A DNA stretch of 29,708 nucleotides, taken from NCBI GenBank assembly GCA_000310025.1, contig FN649751.1, positions 2,911,957-2,941,664 of the forward strand. Reading direction: 5' to 3'. Below, in pieces: positions 1 through 10,675 of this stretch (positions within the stretch are counted from its first letter, which is position 1; every line of letters starts with the position of its first letter). The translations under genes were made by a program, and so were the position numbers. Source of the stretch: Ectocarpus siliculosus. Taxonomy: Eukaryota > Sar > Phaeophyceae > Ectocarpales > Ectocarpaceae. Under the pieces are notes generated by a model that searched no databases, was not told the DNA's origin, and saw only the letters and a program-made list of their open reading frames with translations.

Positions 1-139
1 CCCCCCCCCCCCTTCCCCCTTTCCTCCTTTTTTCCCTTTCTCCCTCTCCTCTCCCTCTGCACCCCCCCCCCCCTTGTTGCACCCGCCGCCACCTTCTTTC
101 GTGCAAATTATCATGTCGTGCGCTCGGCGGCTCTAATGA
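1..139. other. Intron or gap-edge sequence, pyrimidine-rich
   Basis: The first 100 bases are almost all pyrimidine, with poly-C runs at 1-12 and about 63-74. The frame of the first visible DHHC exon is closed by TGA at 137-139. This is most simply the 3' part of an intron of the DHHC gene, sitting against a homopolymer at the edge of the sequence. Confidence 0.5.
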
Positions 140-1222
140 AACCGGGCGTTAAAAAAAACGATTTTTAACGAAGCAGTCCGATCAGCCAGCGGCGGTTTGC
201 GTTACGACTCGCTCCCTCATGATGATGACAGCGTGGACGTTGGACCGGAGGCCTTTGAGGTGGCCGGCGAAATCCAGGTGAGGTTGTTTTCTGGCTTTGA
301 CTAACTTGGAGGAGTGAACAGTTGCCACAGCGCTATTTAGTTGCACTAGCAGTTCGATGCCGCCGCAGCTCCACTGCCAGTAGCAGGAGCAGCAACAAGG
401 GCAGGGACAATAGCAACAGCTACAAACGAGAGATGCTCCCGCCGCCGCTTCGGGATGTTAACCCCACAACACCTCATGATGTAATTTAGTCTGGCGGTGG
501 GATAGTGGTAATGTTTTGCCTGTTAGTGGTACGGTCTCGTTTTCCGCTCGTGCCCAGATGTTTGCTTCTCCCTGTTCTGCCTTTTACGTAGTATGTTTAT
601 GAGCACCCTTTTCGTTCCCCCTTGCTGATCGTTTGACGGAATCTGCTGATGATTTCACGGAATATTGTAGTCTCAACGCATGTCTTTTTGGCGCAACACA
701 TGTGTCTTTCAGGAAGTATATATTACCTCATTTGTCTTACACCGTATCCTTTTACTCCCTCGATAATGTGTGCACCCCTCCGCCCTCCTCCCTCCCCTTT
801 TGCCCTTCGATACCCCCCCCCCCTCCGCTCCCCTCCATTTTCCGTCCTCCGGCACATGCACGTGCGCGCGGCGGCGTCTCTCTTGAATCTGGTCGGTCGA
901 TCTTCCGCACGAACTACACGAAAACAAAAAACAGATTATCGAGCCGCGAAAGTACCGCTTCACGCCGACGGCCAGGGTCCCCACCTGCCCGCTGAGGCTC
1001 ATGCCGCTCGATGGGTCGAGGGTGCAGGGAACGGTGGGACGCAGCTGCGTCGTGACGGCCGTCGCGCAGAAGGTTTGCCGTGTTGGTGGGCGGAAAGGGG
1101 CTGACTGTCGGCGTGGTGTCTTTGTTAGTCGTCGCCTTGTTCCTGTGATTTTCGCCGGATTTTTTTTTTTTGTTTCGCGTTTTCAGTGACACGATTGTCA
1201 TGATGGCCCCTCTCTGTAGCAC

Positions 1223-1266
<44 letters not shown>

Positions 1267-1773
1267 TGCTCTCGTTTCTTGCTTTGCACGATACAGTGTG
1301 CATTTTTTTTCCCGCGTACAAGCCGCGCTCGGTCTGGTTTGTTTGGTGCCGTCACAGCGACGGCCTCTCCATACTCCCAGCCGCACGGCCTGCATATGTG
1401 TGTTCCCTAATCCCCCCCTACTCCCTATTTCGCGCGTGCTGTGTGGGACCCCGTCCACACACCAGGGCACATGGCTCCAAGTGCGTGTGGGCGGGGCGAA
1501 GGAAGGATGGATGCAGAGCCAGTTCTCAGACGGGACGGTTACCCTCGCGGAGGTTGATAGCTATCGAAGGTGAGACAGACAGACAGAGAGATGGTAGAGG
1601 TAGAGCTAGCCTGACCATGCTTCGATTATAAGCTCCTTTCTCTAGCTGGTCTGGTCCGGCACGGGGAGGGGGAGGGGGCGGGGGCTGGAATGTGGATCAT
1701 CTGGGCTGCGCCCGTGCCTAGGCGATGCAAGGGGTTGCCCGAGAAACCTAGTTTTCCGAGGGCAACCGCAGCT

Positions 1774-1805
<32 letters not shown>

Positions 1806-4800
1806 GGGAGTGCCACACGTTCGGAGGCGGTACCAGACGGAGGAAAACGACGAAGGACACAACAGTAGCCGCTGTTGTGCGGTGTCACCTGCGAGTTGGT
1901 TACGTGGCTGTTGAAGCTGCTCTCCAGTGTGCTAGTCAACCCGCCGCGCCTGGGTAACGTCTCCTCTGGATACCCTCCTATGGTGGTCGTGCCGGGACCC
2001 TCTGGCGCGAGGCGGCAGCGTTAAGGGAAGCGGCGGCAGCAAGGTTTGAGTGGGAGCTACTGGGTCTTGCCTCGTGTTGCCCAGGGCAGAGTTGGGCCTT
2101 GCCGTCGCGCGGCGTTCGGTCGAGGCCGATGCTGTAGGCGCGAAAGGAGCTAGAGAGCCGAGCACCAGCTTTGCTCGAGAACGACAGCAGAGCTTTCCTC
2201 TCCCTTTCGTCAGGGTTTTTACGCAGTCTAACCCCCGTGGGGACTGATCGGCACGCCTTCTGGCAGGGGAGGAGCGGAGTTGGGGGTAGGGGGGGGGGTC
2301 CGCGAAATGAAGTACCACAGGAGCTGTTGCGCTCGGGGTACGATAGGCTTGTTGGTGGACTACGTTGAGTTTGTTTTATTTTACGATTTTCGAAGGAAAA
2401 AAATCACTGCCCCGCGCCCGGTCAATGAGGATTGCACCTCACGGCCATTTTTGCTGCTCCCTATGATACCTTCCCCTGTCGTTCTTTGGCATGAAGTTGA
2501 TCGTCGCACGAGCGTTCGTCGACCCGAAAACGACCAAGGCGATCGCAACGTGCAAGGGACGCTGCATCCTCTGCTCTTCCTTGGCCGGTCTGTCTGCTCG
2601 CGTGACTGGTTTTCGAGCCTAGGCGTGGGGAGCTCCAGACTGGGCTTCTGTTCGCCTCTTCTTTTCGCTGGATGTTTTGCTGACCCGGCGAGCCGCATAC
2701 CCTGACTGCCTGCCTGCCTGACTCGTCCACATGCCTCCCTTCTTTCTTTTTTTTTGTTGGGTTTGTTTTGCCGTGCGCTGTGTGAACAACGACTGCCGTG
2801 GTAGACACGAGGAGTGGGGTGGGTTTAACCACTTTTTCTTGGGCGGGAGGGTGATGATGGGGAGCGACGTGAGGTGGTTCCTCAGCAGCAACATCACGCT
2901 CACCGTTCCTTCCATGCTATTCATCTGGGAGATGTTCCAAGGGTAAGTACAGCAGTAGCTCGGGAGTCCTGCACGGAATGTCGATCGCGCCCGCTGCGGC
3001 CCCGGTCCCCCCACCCGCCTGGCCGCATTCAATTGCTACGGCTTGCTTTTGCGGCACCGGTTATGCTGATATTTCGTTTTGCATCTATCGTGTCTCGACA
3101 AAACATGCTGCTGCTGTAGGGCAGCCAAGTGTGCTTTCAGGAAAAGGCCCGTTCGGCATGGACGGCGGCAGTTTGTGCACAAAATGACCCTGACTTCCCA
3201 CCTTGACCTCGACCTTAGCCCGGGTGCGGGTAGAAGGCCGATACAGGTCATCACCACCGCCGTAAAACTCCAAGACTCTTGGGCGGCGGCGTTCGACCTG
3301 AACCCGATCCCCGTCAGTGCGTCCCCCGGAAGCTGACAGCCGTCTTTACCACACTCAGTTTCTCACGGCACCAACCACCTCCAACACCCCTTCTCTCTGC
3401 CGCGTTGTCCATACGTTCCCATGATGTCATTGACTTACCCGTTTCCAACCATTTCTCTTGATCCGGTTCTCCCGTCTGATGGCCCGCCCGCAAACCCGAA
3501 AGGTTTCCGGTGCGCGGGGGAACGATTCTCGGGTGGATTGGGGTGTCGATGTGGGCCTTCGCCATGCTGAGCCTGTGGATGACGGCCTTGACGGACCCGG
3601 GAATCATCCCTCGTAACCCTTCCAACGAGCGAGCACCGCCTCCAGTGGGAGAGGTGTGTGCCCCGCTGTCTTGTTATTAGCACCGATCGCGCTAACCGGC
3701 TGACCAACGAAAAAACGTCAGCCTCAGTGCCGTTGCAAACACAAAACACTTGTAAATGCCATTAACTAGTTGTGTGTGTGTCGGCGTGGTCTAGATTTAG
3801 ATTGTGTTTCGTACGACAGAGGCGACGGCGGCCTGCGTTGGGGAGCAGCGCTGCTGCTTTGGTTCCCCCCCGCGTGTTTTGCGCTGGTTATTTTGGCACG
3901 CACGCTGCTGTATGCATGCGACGACGCACACGTAAGATCCAAGCATTGCACGTTTACGTTTCTGCTTGTACGGCCTGTGCTTAGCGGCACACCCTACCGC
4001 TCTTATGGATGGGGGCTTCACGTTCGCAACAGAAAGCCTCCCGTGACCCTCGACACCCGGAGGCTGCGGCTGCCTCCCCGTCGCCGCTTTTCCTCTTGGG
4101 GCGCTCTTCCACGTATTTTTGTTGTTGGTTTCTTCCTCGCTCCTGCTGCTGTTTATTGCGCGCTTCTTGTATTTTCTCACTACTCCCGCGCTCCCGTTTG
4201 TACCCGCTGCATCGCCTTGTGGTCGACCTCGGCTGTCTGGTTGGAGGACCGCAGGCTATTGGGTTGCACGGCTTCAAGTACTGCGAGACTTGCAACATCT
4301 TCCGCCCCCCTAGGTCCAAGCATTGCCAGTCGTGCAACAATTGCGTCGACAGGTGTGTAGTTTCCCTCCACCGCGCGATTTTCATTCGTTTTTGTTTGTT
4401 TTTTTCGAAGGGTTTTGTGGTGTTTCGTGTGGGTTTTTTATCACGTTGTTTGTGATGCTGTCCTCTCGGCGGACCGTTCAAGCGAACAAGGTGGTGACTG
4501 CTGTTGCATATCTCTCACCAAGGTCCTTCTATTGGCTGGCGCTCGGAGTTGGCAAGGGACGAAAGCGGCCTGAGTGCAGACACCGATCGTTTTTCTCACC
4601 GCTGTGCTCTGTTGGTCCCTGATCCGAGCTACCGGAAGAAAGGCTCCTCTGCGGACGCCGGCGATAGTTGTGGGCGTTGTTTTCTTGCTTTTTGTTTTTT
4701 TATCGTCTGACTGCGACGGAAAGGAACCAAGACGTTGCGGTGTTTGGCCGTTGGCTGTTGGTGGCACCCCTGGACACCGGACCGCTGGACCGCTGGACCG

Positions 4801-7800
4801 CTGGACCGCTGGACAAGACACAAGTCGGTTGTGAAGTCGGTTTTGTGATGGTCGATGTTTGTTGGTTGTCGGGGTTGAGCTTGTTGTCGTCATCGCTACC
4901 AGCGGTGTCGTCGTCTTGGTTGACGGTGTCCCTCCCTCCCCCCCTCCCCTTGTCGTTGTCGTCCGTCGCAGGTTCGATCACCACTGCCCATGGGTCGGCA
5001 GCTGCGTGGCGGTCCGGAACTACCGCTACTTCTTCGCCTTCGTGGGGTCGACGGCGCTGCTCATCTTTTTCATGATGGCGGCGGTGCTGGCGAGGCTGGT
5101 GCTGAGGGTGCTCGTGGACGGCGACGGGTCGGTGGAGAGCATCTTGGAGGTGGTCGCGTCCGGTGAGACGATGCGGGGTGTTTTTAGAAAAAGGCTACAA
5201 CACAACGTTTTACCCGAGAGATGGGGCAGGGTACACGGGGATGCCTTGCAAAAGCTTCCCGACCCTGCCCGGTGCTGCTTTTACAAAAGTTACCCAAGGG
5301 TATGGGGACGTCCTACGAAAGCTCTCGGAGTGTCTGTTAGGGTACAGGATGTCGTACCAATGTTCACAAAGGCTCGGATACAGGTAGTACCCGAGTGCAA
5401 TACCCGGATACCCGGATAAATATGGAACGCCCTACCGACCCTTGTCAAGGATGGACGCACGCCGCGAACGACAATTAATGCGATGAGACATGACGTGCAA
5501 CGCGGTGTGCTGGGCAGTACTGGCTGTATGACTGGCATGGCCGTATGTAGCCGTGCCGTACAGACGTCGCCGTCTAGAAGAGTGCGAGCAGAGAGAGATG
5601 CGATGCGTGCAAGCACGAGTGAAATGGAGGCGGTCATGGCAAGGGCATTGTTTCTGTGGTGGTATTTTGGTGGCAAATGTGAACGGGTCATGGTAGCATT
5701 TTTCCCAAGTCCCCTTGGTGCTAGGCACTCGACGTTTGGGGCATATAGGGGACTAAACTGCACCTTTCATCATGCACGTTTGTGTTGTTGTTGTACACGA
5801 TATGTTTTCGAACCCAACCGGGCGGCGGAGCGAGTTTCGATTCACGCGCTTCGCTCTTTCACCCTTCTCCGGCCCATGCGTGGGTGTTCCTCGGAACGCA
5901 GGCCCTGTGGATCTGCTGATGACGGCGATGGCGCTGCTCGTGGGGATCCCGCTGCTGCGACTTTGGTGGTACCACCTCCAGACGATCCTTTGCAAGGGGC
6001 AGACCACGAACGAGGACATGCGAGGTACCGTATAAACCTGATAGAATCATCTGGCAGCTTTCGATTGCCGTGTTGTGCGCTCACTGTGTCTCTCTGAACT
6101 CCGTGTGTGTTTGTGCTCAGCACCGGAGAATCACGTACGAACAATCCTTTGTGAGGGCCGTGGGTATGCATGTACGCTTGCCACCACTCATGGTCCGTTC
6201 CTCTTCCACCCCCGCTCAAACCAACCCAAAAACCTTCGCTCGCCCTACACCTCCGCCCCGCTCCCCAGCGGTGTACCGAAATCACCACAACAGCTACCAC
6301 AAGGGCTGTTGGCAGAACTCGGTCTCCCTGCTGTGCGCCCCCGCGCCCCGCTCCCGCCTCCCGGACCTGTCGGAACGGGTGTACGTGAACGAGCCTCTAG
6401 CAAGCCGCGGGAGCGGCACCCGCTGGGGCGACGGGGAGCGGGGGTCTCGAACGTTCTCGTGGATTTCTCCCGCCGGCGGGTTCGGATTCCTGGGAGATTC
6501 TGACGGGGACTGCTCCGACCAGCGGCGGCAGCACCAGCAGCACCAGCAGCAGGGCAGGCCGCCGCGGGTTCTGTCGGCGGGGGGCAGCAGCCGGCGGACG
6601 AACAGCGCGGGGTCGTTCGCGAGCGCGAGTTCCTTCGTCAGCTCCGCGGGGGAGGCGTTGTCGGACTTGTCCGAGTTGTCGGTGGGAGGGGGGGGCGGGG
6701 AAGGGCCGGCGGCGGCGGCGGCGGCGGGAGGGGGGGAAACCCCGGTTGAGGCGGTGGTAACGGCGGCGGTAACGGCGGCGGCTTCGGAATACAATCAGGA
6801 TGGTGGTGGTGGTGGTGGTGGTGATGGTGGTGATGAGGATGGTGAAGAAGAAGAAGATGCAAACGCAAACGCGTCGTCAACGTCAGAGGGGCCGCGGGAG
6901 GAAGAAGAGAAAGGGGTAGAAGAAGCGGCGCCAACGCTGGCGATTAGCACCGGGGGGGAGTTGCAATTCTCTAGTCCTCCTGCGGGTGATGAAAAACGGG
7001 AAGCGGGGAGAGAAGGGGCAGCTGACGAGGAGTCGCCACTGCTGGGAGCGCCGGAACCACCCCGAACACCGCCTTCCACAGCCTCCGCATCCTCCCCGCG
7101 TGCGGGGGACGTGCACGGTACGTCTCCTACCACCGCCGCCGCCGCTGCTGCTGTTGCTTCTGACGCGCTAGCCGGTGCGCCAGCACAGCCGGCCGCGGAC
7201 CCGAACGAGATCGACAACGACAATCCTAATAGCACGATTCCGACGATAGTTCGCCACCTCAGCAACAGCACCGACAACTCGTGGCACGGCCAGGCCAAGA
7301 AGGTTTCTAGCCCGTTGGTCGGGCTGTCGTACACCCACAGCCCGCTCTCGGTACGGTCCATGTCCGACGATGCGGGCAGCGGCGGCGGTGGCGGCGGCGG
7401 TAGCCGTAGAGGTAGCGCAAGGGCTTCGGCGACCGCGACAGCGGCGGCGGCGGCGGCGGTGGCGGCGGCAGCGGCGGCAAGGGACGGCAGCCACTCGTCG
7501 GGCGAGCTTACGTACTCGCCGAACCCGTCCGCTGCGGCGCCCGATCCCGAGGAGGAGGAGGTTGTTCCTTGGACCAAAAGCAGTAGCGGCGACGCGAGAG
7601 CACCGTCCGCCGCTCTTTTCAGCGAGGAGGGCGGCGGCGACCGAGGGAGTTACAACAACAACAACGCTCGGGGCCAGGGTGGGCAAGAGGCAGCGGCAGG
7701 GTTCTTTCCCCTGGAGGGGGGCAGCGACGCGGTGTTGCCGGAGGGTGAGGCGGCGGCAGCGGTGGCGGCGGCTGCTGCGGCGGCGATGGGCGCGGCGGGT

Positions 7801-7926
7801 AACAGAGGGAGAGATTCCGGGCGAAGGAGCGATTTCAGAGCCGGCAGCACTAGCGGCAGTCCGTCGCCGCGACGGGACGGGCAGCAGCGGCAGCATTTGT
7901 TGCCTCTAGAGAAGACCCTCCCGTGA
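140..7926 (+). CDS. DHHC protein S-acyltransferase with N-terminal SH3-like domain (5' end outside the window)
   Basis: This enzyme attaches palmitate to cysteines of membrane-associated proteins, usually at Golgi, ER or plasma membrane. Exons by splice site and frame: about 140/190-277, 935-1072, 1466-1569, 2805-2942, 3503-3653, 4255-4352, 4972-5162, 5902-6024, 6269-7926; the last eight join in frame to 866 codons plus TGA. Exons 2-3 read as an SH3b-like beta fold ([20 protein letters not shown]). Exon 4 has [12 protein letters not shown] and helix 1; exon 5 has helix 2 and TDPGIIPR. Exons 6-7 hold the full cysteine-rich domain ([15 protein letters not shown], then [10 protein letters not shown] and NYRYF) and helix 3. 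Exon 8 has helix 4 and a TTNE (TTxE) motif; exon 9 has [10 protein letters not shown] (PaCCT-like), then about 500 residues rich in Ala, Gly, Ser, Glu and Gln. Catalytic Cys and zinc ligands are intact. Exon 1 is open from 140 with no ATG, so the start lies upstream. The enzyme class is sure; membership of exons 1-3 rests on phase and motifs. Confidence 0.93.
935..1569 (+). other. SH3b-like domain encoded by exons 2 and 3 of the DHHC gene
   Basis: Exon 2 (935-1072) runs from [11 protein letters not shown] to TAVAQK and exon 3 (1466-1569) from GTWLQV to EVDSYR. Together they follow the SH3b pattern: a KYR strand, a GT-V turn, VVTAVAQ, then GTWLQV, a glycine turn, EGWM and DGTVTL. Both splice joins are in frame: phase 0 between the two exons, and phase 2 into exon 4, where the split AG+A makes Arg before HEEWGG. 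Such folds usually bind peptides or cell-wall-like ligands; the ligand here is unknown. The assignment is by eye from strand pattern, not from a profile search. Confidence 0.65.
1224..1264 (+). repeat. (CTG)n tract, about 13-14 units
   Basis: An uninterrupted CTG triplet tract in intron 2 of the DHHC gene (1073-1465). It opens in several frames as poly-Leu, poly-Cys or poly-Ala, but lies outside the exon model. Confidence 0.97.
1774..1804 (+). repeat. (GCA)n tract, about 10 units
   Basis: An uninterrupted CAG-type triplet tract in intron 3 of the DHHC gene (1570-2804). It is complementary to the CTG tract in the preceding intron, so the two flank exon 3 in inverted-repeat arrangement. Confidence 0.97.
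3674..3767 (-). repeat. 94-base dispersed repeat, copy A
   Basis: Read on the minus strand this matches 18452-18545 on the plus strand over the same 94 bases without an indel, at roughly 86 percent identity by eye. The best conserved part is the 3' half, with GCACTGAGGCTGACGT and GGTCAGCCGGTTAGCG. It lies in DHHC intron 5 just before a short GT run. Family unknown; a MITE or SINE-like element is the simplest guess. Confidence 0.8.
4780..4814 (+). repeat. Tandem repeat of an 8-base unit
   Basis: Four exact copies of GACCGCTG followed by a partial unit (GAC), within DHHC intron 6 between the exons carrying the first zinc ligands and the DHHC tetrad. Confidence 0.9.
5224..5270. repeat. 9-base inverted repeat in DHHC intron 7
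   Basis: GGGCAGGGT at 5224-5232 and its exact complement ACCCTGCCC at 5262-5270 could form a stem with a 29-base loop. The surrounding 5170-5470 also has locally repeated ACCCGGATA units near 5400-5418, unlike the rest of the intron, and may be an old insertion. Confidence 0.5.
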
Positions 7927-10675
7927 TGACGGGCGTCCCGCCCGTGGGGGAATTTCCTAGTTGACCGATTTTTTTGGTGCGGGGTAGGTACGCGCGTGGT
8001 CGTCGCCTCTACACCCTTCCTTCCAGCAGTGCCCTCGGCGCGACAGCGCTCGGTTGTGTAGGCACACGCCTGTTGGAAAGGGTTGACGGTTTTTACAGTG
8101 TTCGGTTTGACGTGAGAGAGCTACAGCTGTTTTTTGTTGTTATGATACTTACTTTTAATGCTGTTGGTCGTGCGTGTTCTTTTTTGTTCTTTGCATGACC
8201 CGATTGGTGTTTTTTTGCGTCCTTCCTGCTGCTTTTGTCGGCGCACAGCTTTGGCGCATTTTTTGTTTGCGCCCGGTCGGTGCAGCGGTATTCAGTCTGT
8301 CTGGTAGTAGTTTGTAAGGCCACGTTGTTGCACACAAACGTTGCTGCTGCTGTAGGAGTTCCCAGCTAGGTGTGTTGTGCGTGCGTCATATTTTAAAGTA
8401 TGGAACGTCACGATTCTGCTTTGACCTCCGTCGGTGTAATCAGTCACAGCGGTAGTATATTTTCATCACTACCACGTACTACTACACGCCCTTAGCCGTA
8501 GGTGGTCTTTTGTATTCCCTCCCTTCCCTGCGTTTGCTTCCCGCGTGCATGTTGTGTCGGTTGTTTTATTTGTCAAGCCCCGCATGAGCTTGTTGAAATT
8601 ATCGGCATTTTGGGCACTTTGTTGCGTCCATTGTGTTGGGCGTTTTGGTGGTAGGTCACGACTTGATTAGAGACTCGGTGGTAGACAAAAGAAGTGAAAA
8701 ATGGGTCATCACCTGGTGGGTGGGTGGTGGTGGTGGCCGCGTTTCGGTTTTCGGTTTCGAAACACTACCGATCGCGCCAATTTCTGCGTTTATTCTTAGT
8801 TTTTTTCTAGCAGCAGGAACACTGGTCTAATCATCTCTACCCGTAGATTAACGGTTTACCGGGATACATTTATTTATTTCCGATTATCGGATTTCATGGA
8901 GTGAGTCCTCCCCCCTATCCGACGGTTTCGTGTTCAGTTCGCAAAATAAATCGTTTGCATCAGAATTCTTGTGCTGTCAGTTGTTCCATTTATTGGGAGG
9001 GCGAGACGATGTGCCCATGCAGTGGCTCAGGACTTTGGAAGCTCCGCAACGGGGTTCACAGCGGGCGGTGGGTGCAACCTCAAAAAAAAAAGTGAAGACA
9101 GTAGAGGGGCTACACACTACACCGCTGCATGAAGCAAGTGCTTCTTAGGCAGTGAGTCGACGGCGGTGCGGCGGGTGTTCTTGGTCCGCACAGCACAGCG
9201 CGAAAAACGCAACGCACCAACCTTCTTCGTTCGATCGGGTTTCTTTGGGTTTCTTTAGGTTTACGATTTTTCTTGGTGAAAATCCTTGTTTCCCGACGTT
9301 GAGAGGACGCTTTTCGTCTGTCGGTGGTGTTGCCCGTAGCCAACCCCACCGCTCGGCAGGTCTACAGTGCAACAAAAAACTGAAGTTAAGTGACAGAGGC
9401 GAACGCTCTTTTCGTCCGTTCGTTGTACGTCCGATCTACAACAAAACGCCAAAGAGCGAGGGCCAGTATCGACTGAGCAAAGGGCTGCTTTGTGTACGGA
9501 ATGCTCTTTCTTGTTGTGTTTTCCGTCCGAGAACCCTGTGGAAAGAAATGGAGAGAGCTGGAAAATCCCTGAATGCGCTTCAGACTGTCGTCAACTAATG
9601 GCGTGGCCCTAGGAGCAAGACAACAAAGTGGCTGTTGGCACGCGCACTGTCCTATTGATTCAAGAGCATATGCACATCGTGGACAAGACAAAGCGCCACA
9701 AGAGCAGCAGGGGCAGATTGATACTACCAACCACCTCTCGCTTGTACTCTGTAGGCGACCGGGGAAAGGGGCATATACCGCCTTTGGCTTCGTTAATGTT
9801 CGGTCGTCGAGTCAACTTGACTCGACACAAAATCCGAGACACTGAAGAAGTGCGAAGGAAAGCTATCCTCCAAAAATCGTCGCACATTGCCCAAGCGCAT
9901 CATCTACGTCTATTACACCCTGTTGCTTGGGTTGGTGAGGCTCTGGCCCCCTTTTTTTTTCTTCCCGCTCTCGTAGTAGAGACTGTACCAAGGCCCGCCC
10001 CACCCCGCGCCGCGTACCTACCGAGTCATCTAGAAAGCCGGGGTGTGCCGGACGCCTTCTTGCATAAAGGGCCGACGACTTATAAAGGCTGTCTTCAAAT
10101 ATGATCGGTACTATTAAGAGCCCCTTGCCGCAGTCCAGCCTCTACTGCAGCAGCGAATGTGATCAAACATGGCACGTCGTATCGCGGGGATTACAACCTG
10201 CCCATACCACACACTTTCATCAATCTAGGACTTCGAGGTTCAAAGTGTAGGAGGCCTTCACACTCTTCGCGGAAAAGTCACATGCGCCGCGAAGGAGGGG
10301 AGGGGTAGGGAGGACAAACAGGAGCAGTTCTCCCTCCGCAAAAAATACGTTCCGAACGACTCCAAAATGAGGAAGACAAGCAGGTCTAATTACACAACAC
10401 ATATCCTTGCCGGTTGCTCCTTGTGTCCCATCTTCTTGTCATTTCCTCGCTGAGCCGACAAAGATTGTCAAAAATACAACCCTTGGCTTTTTCCTCTCGT
10501 CTCTTCACAAAACAAGTCACGGGACTGACTCCCTTCCCCCCCAAAATAGAGAAAAAAAAGAAGAAATGTCGGCTTGGGTGCGCGGGTGTTTTTTACATGA
10601 CAAGGCGCACTAAAAAAGAGACCAAAGAGAAACGTCCTCCGCTATCTTCCGTCCCTTGTGTTTTGCTTGGTCCGA
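7927..10675. other. Intergenic region between the convergent DHHC and LHC genes
   Basis: I see no gene here. Its edges hold the 3' untranslated regions of the DHHC gene (from 7927) and, on the other strand, of the light-harvesting gene (below 10676). The open frames, for example 9152-9598 on the plus strand, have no recognisable motif, no good flanking splice sites and skewed composition. The only clear structure is a 21-base palindrome at 9806-9826. Confidence 0.6.
9806..9826. repeat. Perfect 21-base palindrome with single-base centre
   Basis: The arm GTCGAGTCAA (9806-9815) and its exact complement TTGACTCGAC (9817-9826) flank one C. It is far from any gene start. Confidence 0.9.

Noticed and set aside
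1170-1631. Long frames through the CTG tract (poly-Cys, poly-Leu, poly-Ala)
   Set aside because: They are open only because the triplet repeat lacks stops. The coding exon ending at 1569 is supported separately by motif and splice phase.
3079-3336. Possible extra DHHC exon
   Set aside because: Exon 4 (ending 2942) joins exon 5 (from 3503) directly in phase with a normal helix 1 to helix 2 spacing; this stretch has no family motif.
3981-4180. Possible exon between the DPG motif and the cysteine-rich domain
   Set aside because: Joining 3653 to 4255 is in phase and gives VGE followed by [10 protein letters not shown], which fits; no clear splice pair flanks the intervening frame.
6638-6934. 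Minus-strand poly-His/poly-Pro frame
   Set aside because: Shadow of the GGT and GCG repeats in the last DHHC exon.
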